Below are positions 36,601-43,900 of a stretch of DNA of 64,000 nt, piece by piece. The first letter of the stretch is position 1. Every line of letters begins with the position of its first letter. Position numbers and translations under genes: made by a program. The notes beneath the pieces are model-generated. The model made no database searches. It was not told where the DNA came from and worked only from the letters and a program-made list of their open reading frames with translations. This DNA is from Watersipora subatra (Eukaryota; Bryozoa; Gymnolaemata; Cheilostomatida; Watersiporidae): assembly GCF_963576615.1 (NCBI RefSeq), contig NC_088712.1, positions 54,045,114 to 54,109,113 on the forward strand, read 5' to 3'.

Positions 36601-37251
36601 ATAAAATTCAACTTGGTAAAAAGTAACCTAGCATCGAGTTGGCAAGCAGTTGGAAATATAGCAATTCCTTCCGAGGTGTTTTAAAAACTTCCTGACTCTG
36701 ACGATTTCCTACGCAACAATAAGTGACTGTAGATTAAACGTTAAGAGCATCATTCTGCAAGGGCTTCCACATAAACAGCGACATTTATAGCTTGAATTAG
36801 TAGCGTGGAGATGCTCCAACAAAAGTATTAGTCGTGGACGAAGATCGTCATCTAATGAAATTGCGTCCGCTAACATTTTTCCAGCAGTCGAAAGCATTTT
36901 GTAACTAAAACTATACATAGGCACGATGGCAAATACGCTCACCATTTCCTCCGCAGTTTCTTGACTTGTTTCGACAGCAGCATCTTCTTCCTGCGAAAGT
37001 GCAGGGTCTCCTTCTCCTAGACTAGCATCTCCTTCTAAATGAATACATAAACTTCTTTATTTGAAAATGTTAGCAGGCTACAAGCACTAGTAGCATAAAA
37101 ATTTACAGGAACGCATACCTGCTGAACCAGATATGAAATTTTCTAGTCTTTTAACGAGTTGCTCTTTTTTGCCTTTAGTATCTAATCCATGTTTCTTAAG
37201 CTCTTCTCGCAGCTCTGTCACTTTGAGTTTTGATATATCGACATCACTCAT
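8798..37251 (-). CDS. HNRNPUL1: hnRNP U-like protein (SAP-SPRY-kinase-RGG), complete, 20 coding exons
   Basis: Nuclear RNA/DNA-binding scaffold protein of the HNRNPU/HNRNPUL family, known in animals for roles in pre-mRNA processing, chromatin organisation and DNA-damage responses. Coding exons in transcript order: 37251-37119, 37034-36943, 35425-35329, 32031-31876, 31683-31496, 31041-30925, 28135-27923, 26115-25957, 25689-25450, 23748-23620, 22870-22702, 22388-22039, 19136-19070, 17041-16923, 15701-15560, 12646-12566, 11778-11663, 11482-11389, 9492-9393, 8894-8798. All introns are GT-AG. The phases join without a stop into 2859 nt (952 residues plus TAA). Domains by residue: SAP about 8-40; acidic linker 45-160; KRKR cluster about 170; SPRY about 210-385; P-loop GLPGAGKS 430-437 with the DQTN motif across the exon 10/11 junction; charged coiled coil 571-743; Gly/Tyr/Arg-rich tail 785-952. 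The kinase region resembles HNRNPUL1 more than HNRNPU (GRWDVL and NYILDQTNV motifs), but an invertebrate copy may be co-orthologous to the whole vertebrate family. The first ATG of the SAP exon is taken as the start. Exon structure is read by eye; no transcript was seen. Confidence 0.95.
10151..10963. mobile_element. Possible pogo/Tigger-like MITE in hnRNP U-like intron 18
   Basis: The left end is TA then CAGTAGACGCTCTTATAACG, a mariner/pogo-style terminus. The right end around 10920-10963 contains an inverted, decayed version (ttcatgttgtaggagcatct). The right border and TSD are unclear. No transposase remnant was seen. Confidence 0.4.
12136..12561. mobile_element. PIF/Harbinger-like non-autonomous element at the exon 16 donor
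   Basis: The left terminus AGCCTGGTTTCCATATGACA and the inverted right terminus tgtcatacggaaaacaggct are flanked by TTA on both sides (12133-12135 and 12562-12564), the 3-bp target duplication typical of PIF/Harbinger. An internal inverted copy of the terminus near 12328-12354 suggests a rearranged or nested structure. No transposase was seen. The right end touches the splice donor of hnRNP U-like exon 16. Confidence 0.8.
13726..13795. repeat. Perfect 30-bp inverted repeat with GC-rich core
   Basis: Arms 13726-13755 and 13766-13795 are exact reverse complements around a 10-nt loop. The GC-rich centre (gcccgggatcg) stands out against the AT-rich intron. Confidence 0.95.
14466..15048. mobile_element. 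Tc1/mariner-like MITE in hnRNP U-like intron 15
   Basis: The left end CAGTGCTGTCAGAAATTATG plus agaccacc is matched by the inverted right end ggtggtctcataatttctga plus cggcactg, both flanked by TA (14464-14465 and 15049-15050). Length 583 bp. No transposase frame; an internal small inverted repeat lies near 14812-14839. Confidence 0.85.
15560..15701 (-). CDS. HNRNPUL1: hnRNP U-like exon 15: conserved post-kinase helix
   Basis: Encodes residues 744-790 beginning [19 protein letters not shown], the counterpart of the FDE(V/I)..VEL...EA..LL helix that ends the structured core of HNRNPU and HNRNPUL1, then a basic stretch with RRFRREDRR. Acceptor TTCAG|GTG, donor GATG|GTTAGT, phase 1. Confidence 0.92.
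16923..22388 (-). CDS. HNRNPUL1: hnRNP U-like exons 12-14: charged coiled-coil insertion
   Basis: Exons 22388-22039, 19136-19070 and 17041-16923 encode residues 565-743. After ANFSMP the sequence becomes a run of Glu/Lys heptad-like repeats ([33 protein letters not shown]), then an acidic Thr/Ala/Asp-rich tail. In vertebrate HNRNPU/HNRNPUL1 the ANF motif is followed almost at once by the FDEV..EL helix, which here only begins in exon 15. These three exons therefore look like an added segment. A single-exon skip of exon 12, 13 or 14 alone changes frame (350, 67 and 119 nt), but skipping 13 plus 14 together (186 nt) would keep frame. Confidence 0.9.
18289..18730. repeat. 21-bp minisatellite, about 21 copies, in hnRNP U-like intron 13
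   Basis: The unit is agtagagctaaaggcgtgac plus c, with a variant carrying aatagggct. Because 21 is a multiple of 3, it is open in several frames on both strands (TSRAKGV or LALLVTP repeats). It lies wholly inside an intron and is not coding. Confidence 0.95.
20573..20740. repeat. 20-bp minisatellite, left block, in hnRNP U-like intron 12
   Basis: The unit is aaggttaatactagtgaaat, repeated about eight times with a single variant unit. It is interrupted by the hAT-like element and continues at 21695. Confidence 0.95.
20741..21694. mobile_element. Non-autonomous hAT-like element inside the 20-bp minisatellite
   Basis: Termini TAGTGCTGGGACGATAT and ATATCGTCCCAGCACTA are inverted and fit the hAT YARNG rule. 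They are flanked by the 8-bp duplication gttaatac at 20733-20740 and 21695-21702. Removing the element and one duplication restores an uninterrupted 20-bp repeat. The subterminal regions are rich in short GATAT/ATATC inversions. Length 954 bp; no transposase was seen. Confidence 0.9.
21695..21955. repeat. 20-bp minisatellite, right block
   Basis: Continuation of the array at 20573-20740 with about 13 units; one carries actggtg instead of actagtg. Confidence 0.95.
22702..25689 (-). CDS. HNRNPUL1: hnRNP U-like exons 9-11: P-loop polynucleotide-kinase-like domain
   Basis: Exons 25689-25450, 23748-23620 and 22870-22702 encode residues 386-564. Exon 9 has Walker A GLPGAGKS in the context [16 protein letters not shown], then [14 protein letters not shown]. 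Exon 10 has NYSGRWDVL and ends in NYILDQ; exon 11 begins [15 protein letters not shown]. The joined DQTN corresponds to the D-x-T-N signature of PNK/AAA_33 kinases. The family is usually considered a nucleotide-binding pseudo-kinase or RNA binder, and activity cannot be judged from sequence. Exon 11 ends with [11 protein letters not shown], phase 1, as expected before the conserved ANF motif. Confidence 0.95.
23749..25449. other. hnRNP U-like intron 9, no feature recognised
   Basis: 1.7 kb of AT-rich intron. A short segment near 23958-23975 (aatgcctgggttcatacg) resembles one terminus of the Harbinger-like family, but no partner was found. The neighbouring intron 22871-23619 likewise shows nothing. 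Confidence 0.4.
25957..31683 (-). CDS. HNRNPUL1: hnRNP U-like exons 5-8: nuclear-localisation-like cluster and SPRY domain
   Basis: Exons 31683-31496, 31041-30925, 28135-27923 and 26115-25957 encode residues 160-385. Exon 5 contains KRKRSHSPD, a basic cluster suited to nuclear import, then DRYNCDLNV, the family's entry into the SPRY fold. Exons 6-7 carry [16 protein letters not shown] and the SPRY core motifs RVGWSV and SWGYGG, followed by NGDVVTCYL. Exon 8 finishes the beta-sandwich with [22 protein letters not shown] domains are protein-interaction modules; no partner can be read from the sequence. Confidence 0.95.
26783..27127. mobile_element. PIF/Harbinger-like MITE in hnRNP U-like intron 7
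   Basis: Ends AGCCTGGTTCCCACAT and atatgggaaccaggct are inverted and flanked by TTA at 26780-26782 and 27128-27130. Same family as 12136-12561, but intact in outline. Length 345 bp; no transposase. Confidence 0.85.
28510..29199. mobile_element. Mariner/pogo-like MITE ending in a 23-bp palindrome, hnRNP U-like intron 6
   Basis: A left end CAGTGGACTCAGGACCTG preceded by TA at 28508-28509 is a pogo/Tigger-style start. A related inverted end, gggatgcactg followed by TA, lies at 29165-29177. That end forms the first arm of a perfect palindrome: 29152-29174 and 29177-29199 are exact reverse complements with a 2-nt spacer. The element call is moderate; the palindrome is certain. Confidence 0.5.
30800..30829. 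mobile_element. Isolated mariner/pogo-like terminus next to the SPRY exon
   Basis: atcctgagggtgcactg followed by TATA is an inverted relative of the 28510 terminus. No matching left end was found with confidence; the region back to about 30520 resembles 47035-47165 in the calpain gene, suggesting a shared interspersed family. Confidence 0.35.
31876..37034 (-). CDS. HNRNPUL1: hnRNP U-like exons 2-4: acidic Glu/Ala/Pro-rich linker
   Basis: Exons 37034-36943, 35425-35329 and 32031-31876 encode residues 45-159, low-complexity sequence rich in Glu, Ala, Pro, Ser and Gln with no fold expected. Vertebrate hnRNPU proteins carry a comparable acidic stretch between SAP and SPRY. Phases run 1, 0, 1, 1, and each junction reads through without a stop. 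The introns between them are 1.5 and 3.3 kb; the second holds a foldback element at 32188-33063. Confidence 0.9.
32188..33063. mobile_element. Foldback MITE with long inverted arms in hnRNP U-like intron 3
   Basis: Starts GGTTGACTTGCACCAAAATT and ends in the inverted counterpart (gaattttgttgcaagtcaacc). Homology between arms continues inward about 170-180 bp through gtgattacaagctcttaaaagct and beyond. TTAA occurs just outside each end (one extra base on both sides), compatible with but not proving a TTAA duplication. Length 876 bp; no coding capacity. Confidence 0.8.
33064..35328. other. Remainder of hnRNP U-like intron 3
   Basis: AT-rich with no supported exon. A 126-codon open frame at 33826-33446 (minus) starts only at TTG and matches nothing I recognise; see rejected items. 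Around 34430-34560 is a decayed segment resembling mariner/pogo-like ends (aaactttaagatacgag). Confidence 0.35.
36078..36115. repeat. Perfect 17-bp hairpin in hnRNP U-like intron 2
   Basis: Arms 36078-36094 and 36099-36115 are exact reverse complements with loop gtca. On either strand it could look like a terminator, but it sits in the middle of an animal intron, so that reading is not supported. Confidence 0.95.
37119..37251 (-). CDS. HNRNPUL1: hnRNP U-like exon 1: start codon and SAP domain
   Basis: The exon encodes residues 1-44 and starts [20 protein letters not shown]. The helix-turn-helix pattern with conserved L, G and K positions ([18 protein letters not shown]) is a SAP motif, which binds AT-rich scaffold-attachment DNA. 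The donor is CAG|GTATGC, phase 1. Translation starts at the ATG whose first base is 37251; an N-terminal SAP beginning within about 10 residues of the start is normal for this family. Confidence 0.95.
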
Positions 37252-37370
37252 GACCTAGGCCGTTTGCTAATGACTTAATATTTATTTTTATCTCAGCTGT
37301 CTCTTTTGCCGTCGTATCGTCTTTACAAAATGGCGGAAACACGCTCAAAAATTAACCAATGAAAACCGCG
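37252..37370 (-). promoter_or_regulatory. Candidate core promoter and 5' UTR of the hnRNP U-like gene
   Basis: Immediately upstream of the start codon. A YY1-like CCGCCATTTT (AAAATGGCGG on plus, 37327-37336) lies about 80 nt from the ATG and an inverted CCAAT box (ccaat on plus, 37356-37360) about 25 nt further out. No TATA box is obvious. A YY1 site near the start is typical of housekeeping animal promoters, which suits an hnRNP gene. The exact transcription start is not determinable. Confidence 0.5.
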
Positions 37371-37719
37371 AAACACTCAGAGACCATTTTTGATATTTGG
37401 TATTATTTTTTTCATAAAAATACACACAATAAAAAAAAACAATTATAACATATCTTTAGATATAAATTATTTTTTACAGATTAGATAATTCTCCAGTTTT
37501 CTACTCGACGTGATTCGCGCAGTGCGGGCAGAGGTTGTTTCCGCGCATACGCCTTGATAGCTGCGGTAAATGCGATTACCTCGTATTACCTCGTAGGATT
37601 CTTCACGCTAAACCACCTAGGGATGTAAGGGGCGTGCCTCAATTAGACCCAAATGGATGTTTTCTTTGTAAAACAATGTTCCAGTAATTGGTTTCATAAT
37701 TAGAATCTATGAATTAATG

Positions 37720-38190
37720 TTACATAGAGGTCTGCAATTTAAGGTCTCGTATTGTCTTTGGTAAAAAGCTATTGTGGAAGAGTGACCTGTTTGTTTGTAG
37801 AGTGATTGGAACTCCGTGTCTTTGAGATCTAGTTTGTATAAAGTTTGTTGGTATGGTAATGAGCTTGTCATAAGATTCTGCGAGTGCAGGATGTATATCT
37901 TCTTTGCTTAGTACTCTCATAAGTAGCCTCATTCTTTGTTGTTGTCTTCTTTGTTGTAGTGGGATCACTCCTAGCTTGTCCATAGCCTTGCTTATGCCTC
38001 TTGTACCTTTCAGGTTTGCAATAAACCTGATTGCTTGGTTTTGTACAAGCTCTAAGTCTTTGATCTCACCTTTATTGCTAGGGTCCCAAGCTGCAGCTGC
38101 ATATTCTAGATGGGGTAGACATAATGACCTATAAGCTAAGAGTTTGGCCTTTTGCGGAGCCCGGAAGAGAGCACGTTTGACAGGCTTTGA
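37720..38190 (-). mobile_element. 5'-truncated LINE fragment (CR1/Jockey-type) between the two genes
   Basis: A continuous minus-strand frame from about 38190 to the TAA at 37722-37720 reads VKRALFRAPQKAKLLAYRSL, then LPHLEYAAAAWDP, LELVQNQAIRFIANL, DKLGVIPLQQRR and ending LPKTIRD. These are the classic last blocks of CR1/Jockey-type reverse transcriptase ORFs (..Y.slv.P.LEYa..vWdP, le.vQ..a.Rfi, lgw..L..RR, pRTIr.WN). The final WN is lost. The 3' flank has ATTCATAG/ATTCTAAT-like short repeats reminiscent of CR1 tails. It lies 0.5 kb upstream of the hnRNP U-like start. Confidence 0.8.
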
Positions 38191-40733
38191 CAGGCGATGA
38201 CAGGCTTTTGCTTATACAATACACGTATCAAGATTCGATGAGCGAAAGGATATGAACATTTAATTGGTTTCATTCATATAATCGTGAATTATTGTTAACC
38301 AATTACCAAATGAAAGTTTGCATGATTTTAAAAACAATCATTGTGTAGTGTTTCTGTGGTGGGTGCTAGTGTAGACAGTAGACAATACCAGTATTCAATA
38401 CATCCTTATCTGTTACACTGACGTGTAATCATGAGTTATGTGTGTATTATTCATTTTTGTATATACGTATGTTTCATCGTTATATGACTAGTCATAAAAT
38501 AATATGTTGAGGGTGGACCTGCTTCTACTGATTAATAATCATTATACATCCTGCATAATGAACCACATAGAATAATCAATACGTTTATGTTGCCTCTTTA
38601 GTTTTCTACGTCTTTAATACTTTCCAGTATTAATACTGCTATATGCTTGTTTTTGTACGTTCTTGTGTACAATACAGGACCAAACCACAACCTTCTCTGG
38701 ACCTTTCTACAAACAAAGTGGGTCAAAATTGTGTAATCGCACATGTTATTATACATGCTAGAGTTTTTGTCATGGCTCAAAATCTTTAGCAATGATATTT
38801 TCGCAGTGCGAGGAATTAACGCAATCAAATATGTTGAACTAGGATTGAAAGCTTATGACGAAATTCTATTGAGAAAGCATCATTCGTCTAAAGCAAAATT
38901 AATCAACTGTTTTAAATGCGAAATTAGTAGAGGCTTTGTTGCATATTACCATGAAAAGCTGGCTCTTTAGAGACTAGAAAGTTTGTCTAGACCGGTGGTT
39001 CTTAACCTCGGTTTGATCAAGCCCTACAGGTTCGGTGAATCAGTCTCAGTGGTTCGGTAGAGGTTTCTCAAAGGCAATAGCAGAAGTCACACTGATTTGC
39101 AAGGTCGCATCTTTATTAAAAGATTTGTAATTCGTTGCAAGCTCATGCATTGCATTGGCTTTGTTCTTTGAACACAGTGACGCTAATGCACAGTTCATTT
39201 TGTGCACCAGTGAAACACATATTTATGTCTCCAATGTAAGATCATACTTGTCTCCAATGCAGAGATCATTAGTAAGATCATTAATTAAGGCAGAGTTCGA
39301 TGAAGGTCGTATGAAACTAGTTGGGTTCAGTACGCTCAACAAGGTTAACTGCTGGTCTAAACCAGCAGTTTAACCAGCAGTAAGTTTAGATGCCGCATTT
39401 TAAAAAGTAAAGAGAGGCAGCATACACAATAGCTGACTTGATTTGTTAAACAGATCAAGATTACCACTATTATATCTCTCATGACAAAACCACCTTAAAG
39501 ATGAAATTACATAAATTCATTGTAGATTTTATCGGAATGTATCAGTAGATTTCTCTCATTTTTGATTGTTTTTGATCTTTGAGGTGATCTGACTGCCAGG
39601 ATGTTTCTAGATTAAAATTGATAAAACTTGATCGTGATTAAAAGACTCAGAATCAAAATTCGTGCAGTGCGTGACAAATTTGAAGGTGTAAAATTTTAAA
39701 TTTTATAAATGAACAACCATCTTGAAGACTTGATCGCTGTTAAAACGCTCAAAATAGATATACATGCGAAATTACGTCACTAGCTACTCTCGTTGTGATA
39801 GTTGATACCAGTTATTCTGTTCAATTTGAAGCGTTACGTGTCTCTATTCTGTCAGTCTCTTTGCTATTATAGATGTCATTATCGGACTTCCGTTTGATTT
39901 AGTGTTTTATTAAATGTTATCGATTTTAATCTTGAAACATCCCAACAACCAGACTACCAAATAGTAAAAAAAATCACAAATGATAGAAAGAATACTGATG
40001 CTTTCTGATAAAATAGCCTATATGAAAATTTTGTGTCAGTTCATCTATAAAAGAAGCATTTGCAAATGAATATTGATTTATTTACTGCAATATCAACACA
40101 CATAGAAACTGGTGAATGAGCAAAAGTGTCACAGTAGTTGTAAAAAGTGTCACAGTGGTTGGAATGAGCAAGTGTCACAGCGGTTGCAATGAGCAACCGC
40201 TGTGACAAAACCGGTTTCAGATTATGCATAGGAAAAGTTTCACACTGGTTGTAAAGAATAAGTGTCATAGTAGTTGGAATGAGCAACCTGTTTTAAATTA
40301 TGCATAGCCAATGTCACCATCATCGGAGGCACAATTTTTAAACACAATTTTGAAAAATAAAAAAAATAAAATAACTATAAAAATTGTAAACTAACACCAA
40401 AGTCACTGATACCGTAATGTAAATTTTTTGCCTTCATACAAAGACAAATTAACCAAAATGAAAAAATGTTTCGTTTTTTAATTTGCATAAACAATCATAA
40501 ATCTATCAAATCTACAAATTAACAACAGCAAGTCTACAAACAGGAATTGAAAAGCACTTCGCTTCTGACCAATGTCATGAAACTTGTTAATTTATGCGAC
40601 GATAGTGAACCACTCCTCCGTGGTTCACTATACTGAAGTGTAAGTTCTTGTACGCCACACCCTTCATATATTTGTTGTGATTTTTATGGCGGTGTTTTCA
40701 GATTTGCGTTCAACATCATTTCAAGTGACATTT
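38191..40733. other. Spacer between the calpain 3' end and the hnRNP U-like 5' end
   Basis: No coding exon recognised. Holds a hAT-like terminal fragment near 38994-39070 (ggtggttcttaacctcgg), a small perfect hairpin around aaccagcagtt at 39350-39373, a degenerate tandem segment of gtgtcacag(t/c)(a/g)gttg units at 40115-40285 that includes a perfect 14-bp hairpin (gtcacagcggttgc), and another hairpin at 40605-40632 (tagtgaaccac arms). Confidence 0.45.
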
Positions 40734-40764
40734 TTTAATATTAGCCAGAACGATTGTTGTTTTA

Positions 40765-40956
40765 CTAAAACTCCGAAAGGTTGCTGCTGCTGGAGACTTT
40801 GACGTAAAGCGTGCCAGGCAGAACAAGGTCAGGCTCGTCCTTTTTCTTACTGTATCGGTACAGAGACAACTCCTCAGTTCTACCCGTTTCATCACCAAAA
40901 TATTTCAGTGTCGTTTCTCCTAGGCATGTGCTTCCGACTGTTTTAGAATTCATCAC
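40765..40956 (-). CDS. Calpain terminal exon: end of the C2 domain and stop
   Basis: 192 nt from acceptor TTTTAG|GTG to TAG at 40767-40765. Encodes VMNSKTVGSTCLGETTL (the SxxLGE strand of C2 domains), then ELSLYRYSKKK and LPGTLYVKVSSSSNLSEF. PG.(L/I).V.(V/I)..S.(D/N)L at the C-terminus is typical of CAPN5/CAPN6. An ATTAAA hexamer on the minus strand at 40739-40734 is a possible poly(A) signal. Confidence 0.9.
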   Translation of the reverse strand: MMNSKTVGSTCLGETTLKYFGDETGRTEELSLYRYSKKKDEPDLVLPGTLYVKVSSSSNLSEF

Positions 40957-43900
40957 CTAAAACAAAATATTCACCCTAAAAGAATGTTTAGAAGCATTTC
41001 ATGGGCTAATAGAACGAAGAAACTCTTTAAATTCACTTCTGTTGAGCCCTGACTACACATACACTTGCACACTGGCAGTTCAGTGCATCGTGAGAGATCT
41101 TTGGGTGTAATAAGTAACTGCAATTATTCCAAAATACAGCAAGGCTATCTACCAGGTCGAAAGTTTGTTTCCCGTTGAAAGCAATCTTTTTCCTAATCTC
41201 TAATTGCGGTGACGGACAGGGCTCTTTCTATTATAGTCAAGTAAACAAATTTACTCAAGGAACAGGTCAGTATAGCAACATCTATAACCCAAACGCTAAT
41301 ATAAAAGTTGCTGTTTGATTTGCAAATAATAGTAAGTACGAGTTACAATGCGTTACACCCTTGCCAACAAGAATATCATGTCTATATTCAAAGGCTTATG
41401 TTAAACCATAACTGCCATGAACAGCTTTCATCGTTTGCTCAATACGTAAATCCGACACATGGGTTCCGATTTTGTACTCAAAATTAAGATTGGTCCACTA
41501 AATTTCAAGGTCATTTTTGTTTTTGAAGGCTTTTATCGGGTCGCAATCAACACAACAAGCCCCGCCCATAAATATGTGAAATAACCTAGTTTTTTAGGGA
41601 CGGAAGTTGGGATGTTTAGTCTGATCTAGAATTATATATCTATTTGAAGTGACCAATGAAAATCAATGTTGCAAATGTCAAATCATCGAAGGTCAAGGTA
41701 ATTTCTTTTTGAATCGCTCATAAAATGCTTATTTCTTAGAAAGAGTTATTAGACAACAGATACAGATACTCTCTCAATGGCTGGAATCCAAGTACCCATG
41801 GTATGCTTTTGATGAAAACTACCAAGATATAATTGTGTTCACCGACTAGTTGAAAGGCTGTTGACCAATCACATGGCAGATAAGAGAATGCAATGACTTT
41901 ATCAAGATGGGTGTCTTGGGAGTTTAGAGAATAATGGGATGCCGTTATTTTCTAAATTCAGCCTTCAAAGTAATCCCAGTCTTTTCTGAAAGGTAAATAA
42001 GCTATTTAACATTGCTTCTAGCTTGTTACAGGATGTTTAATAGGCTGAACGCCAAGACAAATTAGCTCAAAAAAGCGCGATTTTATCACAAGTTAGCGTT
42101 GTTATTCGGGTCAATTGTAAGCTAGGTTACGCCACAAAATCAACGATATGCGCTATATAGCCACTGCCTTCTAAATGACATCGGTTTGGAGACAAAATGC
42201 AAATTAATCTCAAAAATGTTTGCAATTTTTTTATTGAGGTAATAGATATGAAAAATAGTGTAACCATAGTGATCAGCATAGTTGATTTGCTATTAGAAAA
42301 ACTTTTACTCAGGGGATTGTGGCAGTTATGGTTTAATATGGTTATTATACTATAATAGGTATCATGCATATGAATAACAAGAATGGTGTGAATTTCCGAG
42401 CTATCTGAGTTTAGATACAGTGATCTCTCTTATTTTGCAGGCTGCATTCGTGACCTGACCCACCTGCGAAATGGTAATTTCAATGAAATAAAAACTAGGT
42501 GTTTGCAATTATAGACCCCAATTTTAACACTTGAACCCACATAAACTGCTTTCTAAACTTTCACAATTACTATACGGGTCGTACTATATACTGCGGTGAG
42601 AATGAACGAGAGCAAGACAATGCTAAATATTGTTGAGCCAATCAACGTCGGGATAGCGAAATGATGAAAAGTGCTTGTTGGCTGAAAATGAGGAGGGCTG
42701 GTCAAATTCATTCAGTAGTTGAATTGCATTCAGTAGTTGGAAAGCAGTGTGGAGGGATTCTTGATAGAGATTCTATTTGAGGCGCTGACGTCAACCAGCT
42801 CCTTGGGGAAGACTTTCATATCAATAGACAGTGGGCTTTCAATCGTGACTTGGTGACAAAACTCAAACCATAACTGTCACGAACAACTTTTATCGTATTT
42901 ACAAGGTAAATAAGACACGCCGATTCCAATTTTGTACTCAAAATTAAGATTAGTCCACTAACTTTCAGAGTAATGAAGGCTTTTTTACAGCGTTCTAATA
43001 TTGGTCTCGAAAACAACACGATCGGCATAACAAGCTCCGCCCATAAATACGTGACGTAACCTAGCTTTTTAGGAACAGAAGTTATGTAGGGATGTTTAGA
43101 CCGATTTAGAATAATAGAGATGGGTGTTATAAAATCCATTAATATCTAAATTCAGCCTTAAAAATAATATCAGTCTTTTCTGAAAGGTAGATGAGCTATT
43201 TAACATTGCATATTTAAAAAAGCGCGATAACAACGCTAGCTCATGATAAAACCGCGCTTTTTGAGCTCATTTTTCTCGGCGTCCAGCCCATTTAAACGTC
43301 ATGTAACAAGCTACGAGCAATTTAAAATAGTTTATATACCTTTCATAAAAATCTGAAATTATTTTACAGGCTGGATTTAGATGATAATGGGTTTTAAGAC
43401 ACCCATCTCTATTATTCTAAATCGGACTAAACATTCCTAACTTCCGTTCCTGAAAAAGCTAGGTTTCGTCACATATTTATGGGCGGAGCTTGTAATGCCG
43501 ATTGTGTTGTTTTCGAAACGAATATTGAAACACTTTAAAAAAGCCTAAATGACCTTGAAGTTTAGTGGACTAATCTTTATTTTGAGTACAAAATCGGAAT
43601 TAGCGTGTCTGATTTACCTAGGAAATACGATAAAAGTTGTTCGTGACAGTTATGGTTTAAGGTGTATCGTTAACTTATACCGATACTTGTAAGATACTTA
43701 AAAGCTCATACAATGAAGCCATGACAGTTGAAGTTGCGACAATTGAAGCTGCGACAGTTGATTTGTGTATTGAAGTGTCTTCTTAATTTATACAAATGCA
43801 AGCTACCCACAACCTGTGATACAACGAAGCCGCAACAGTTGAAGCCGCGACAGTTGAAGCCGCGACAGTTTAAGCCGCGATAATTGAAGCCGCGACAGTA

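Noticed and set aside
38994..39080. hAT element start (ggtggttcttaacctcgg)
   Set aside because: Resembles a Charlie-type terminus, but I found no inverted partner or duplication; kept only as a note in the spacer entry.
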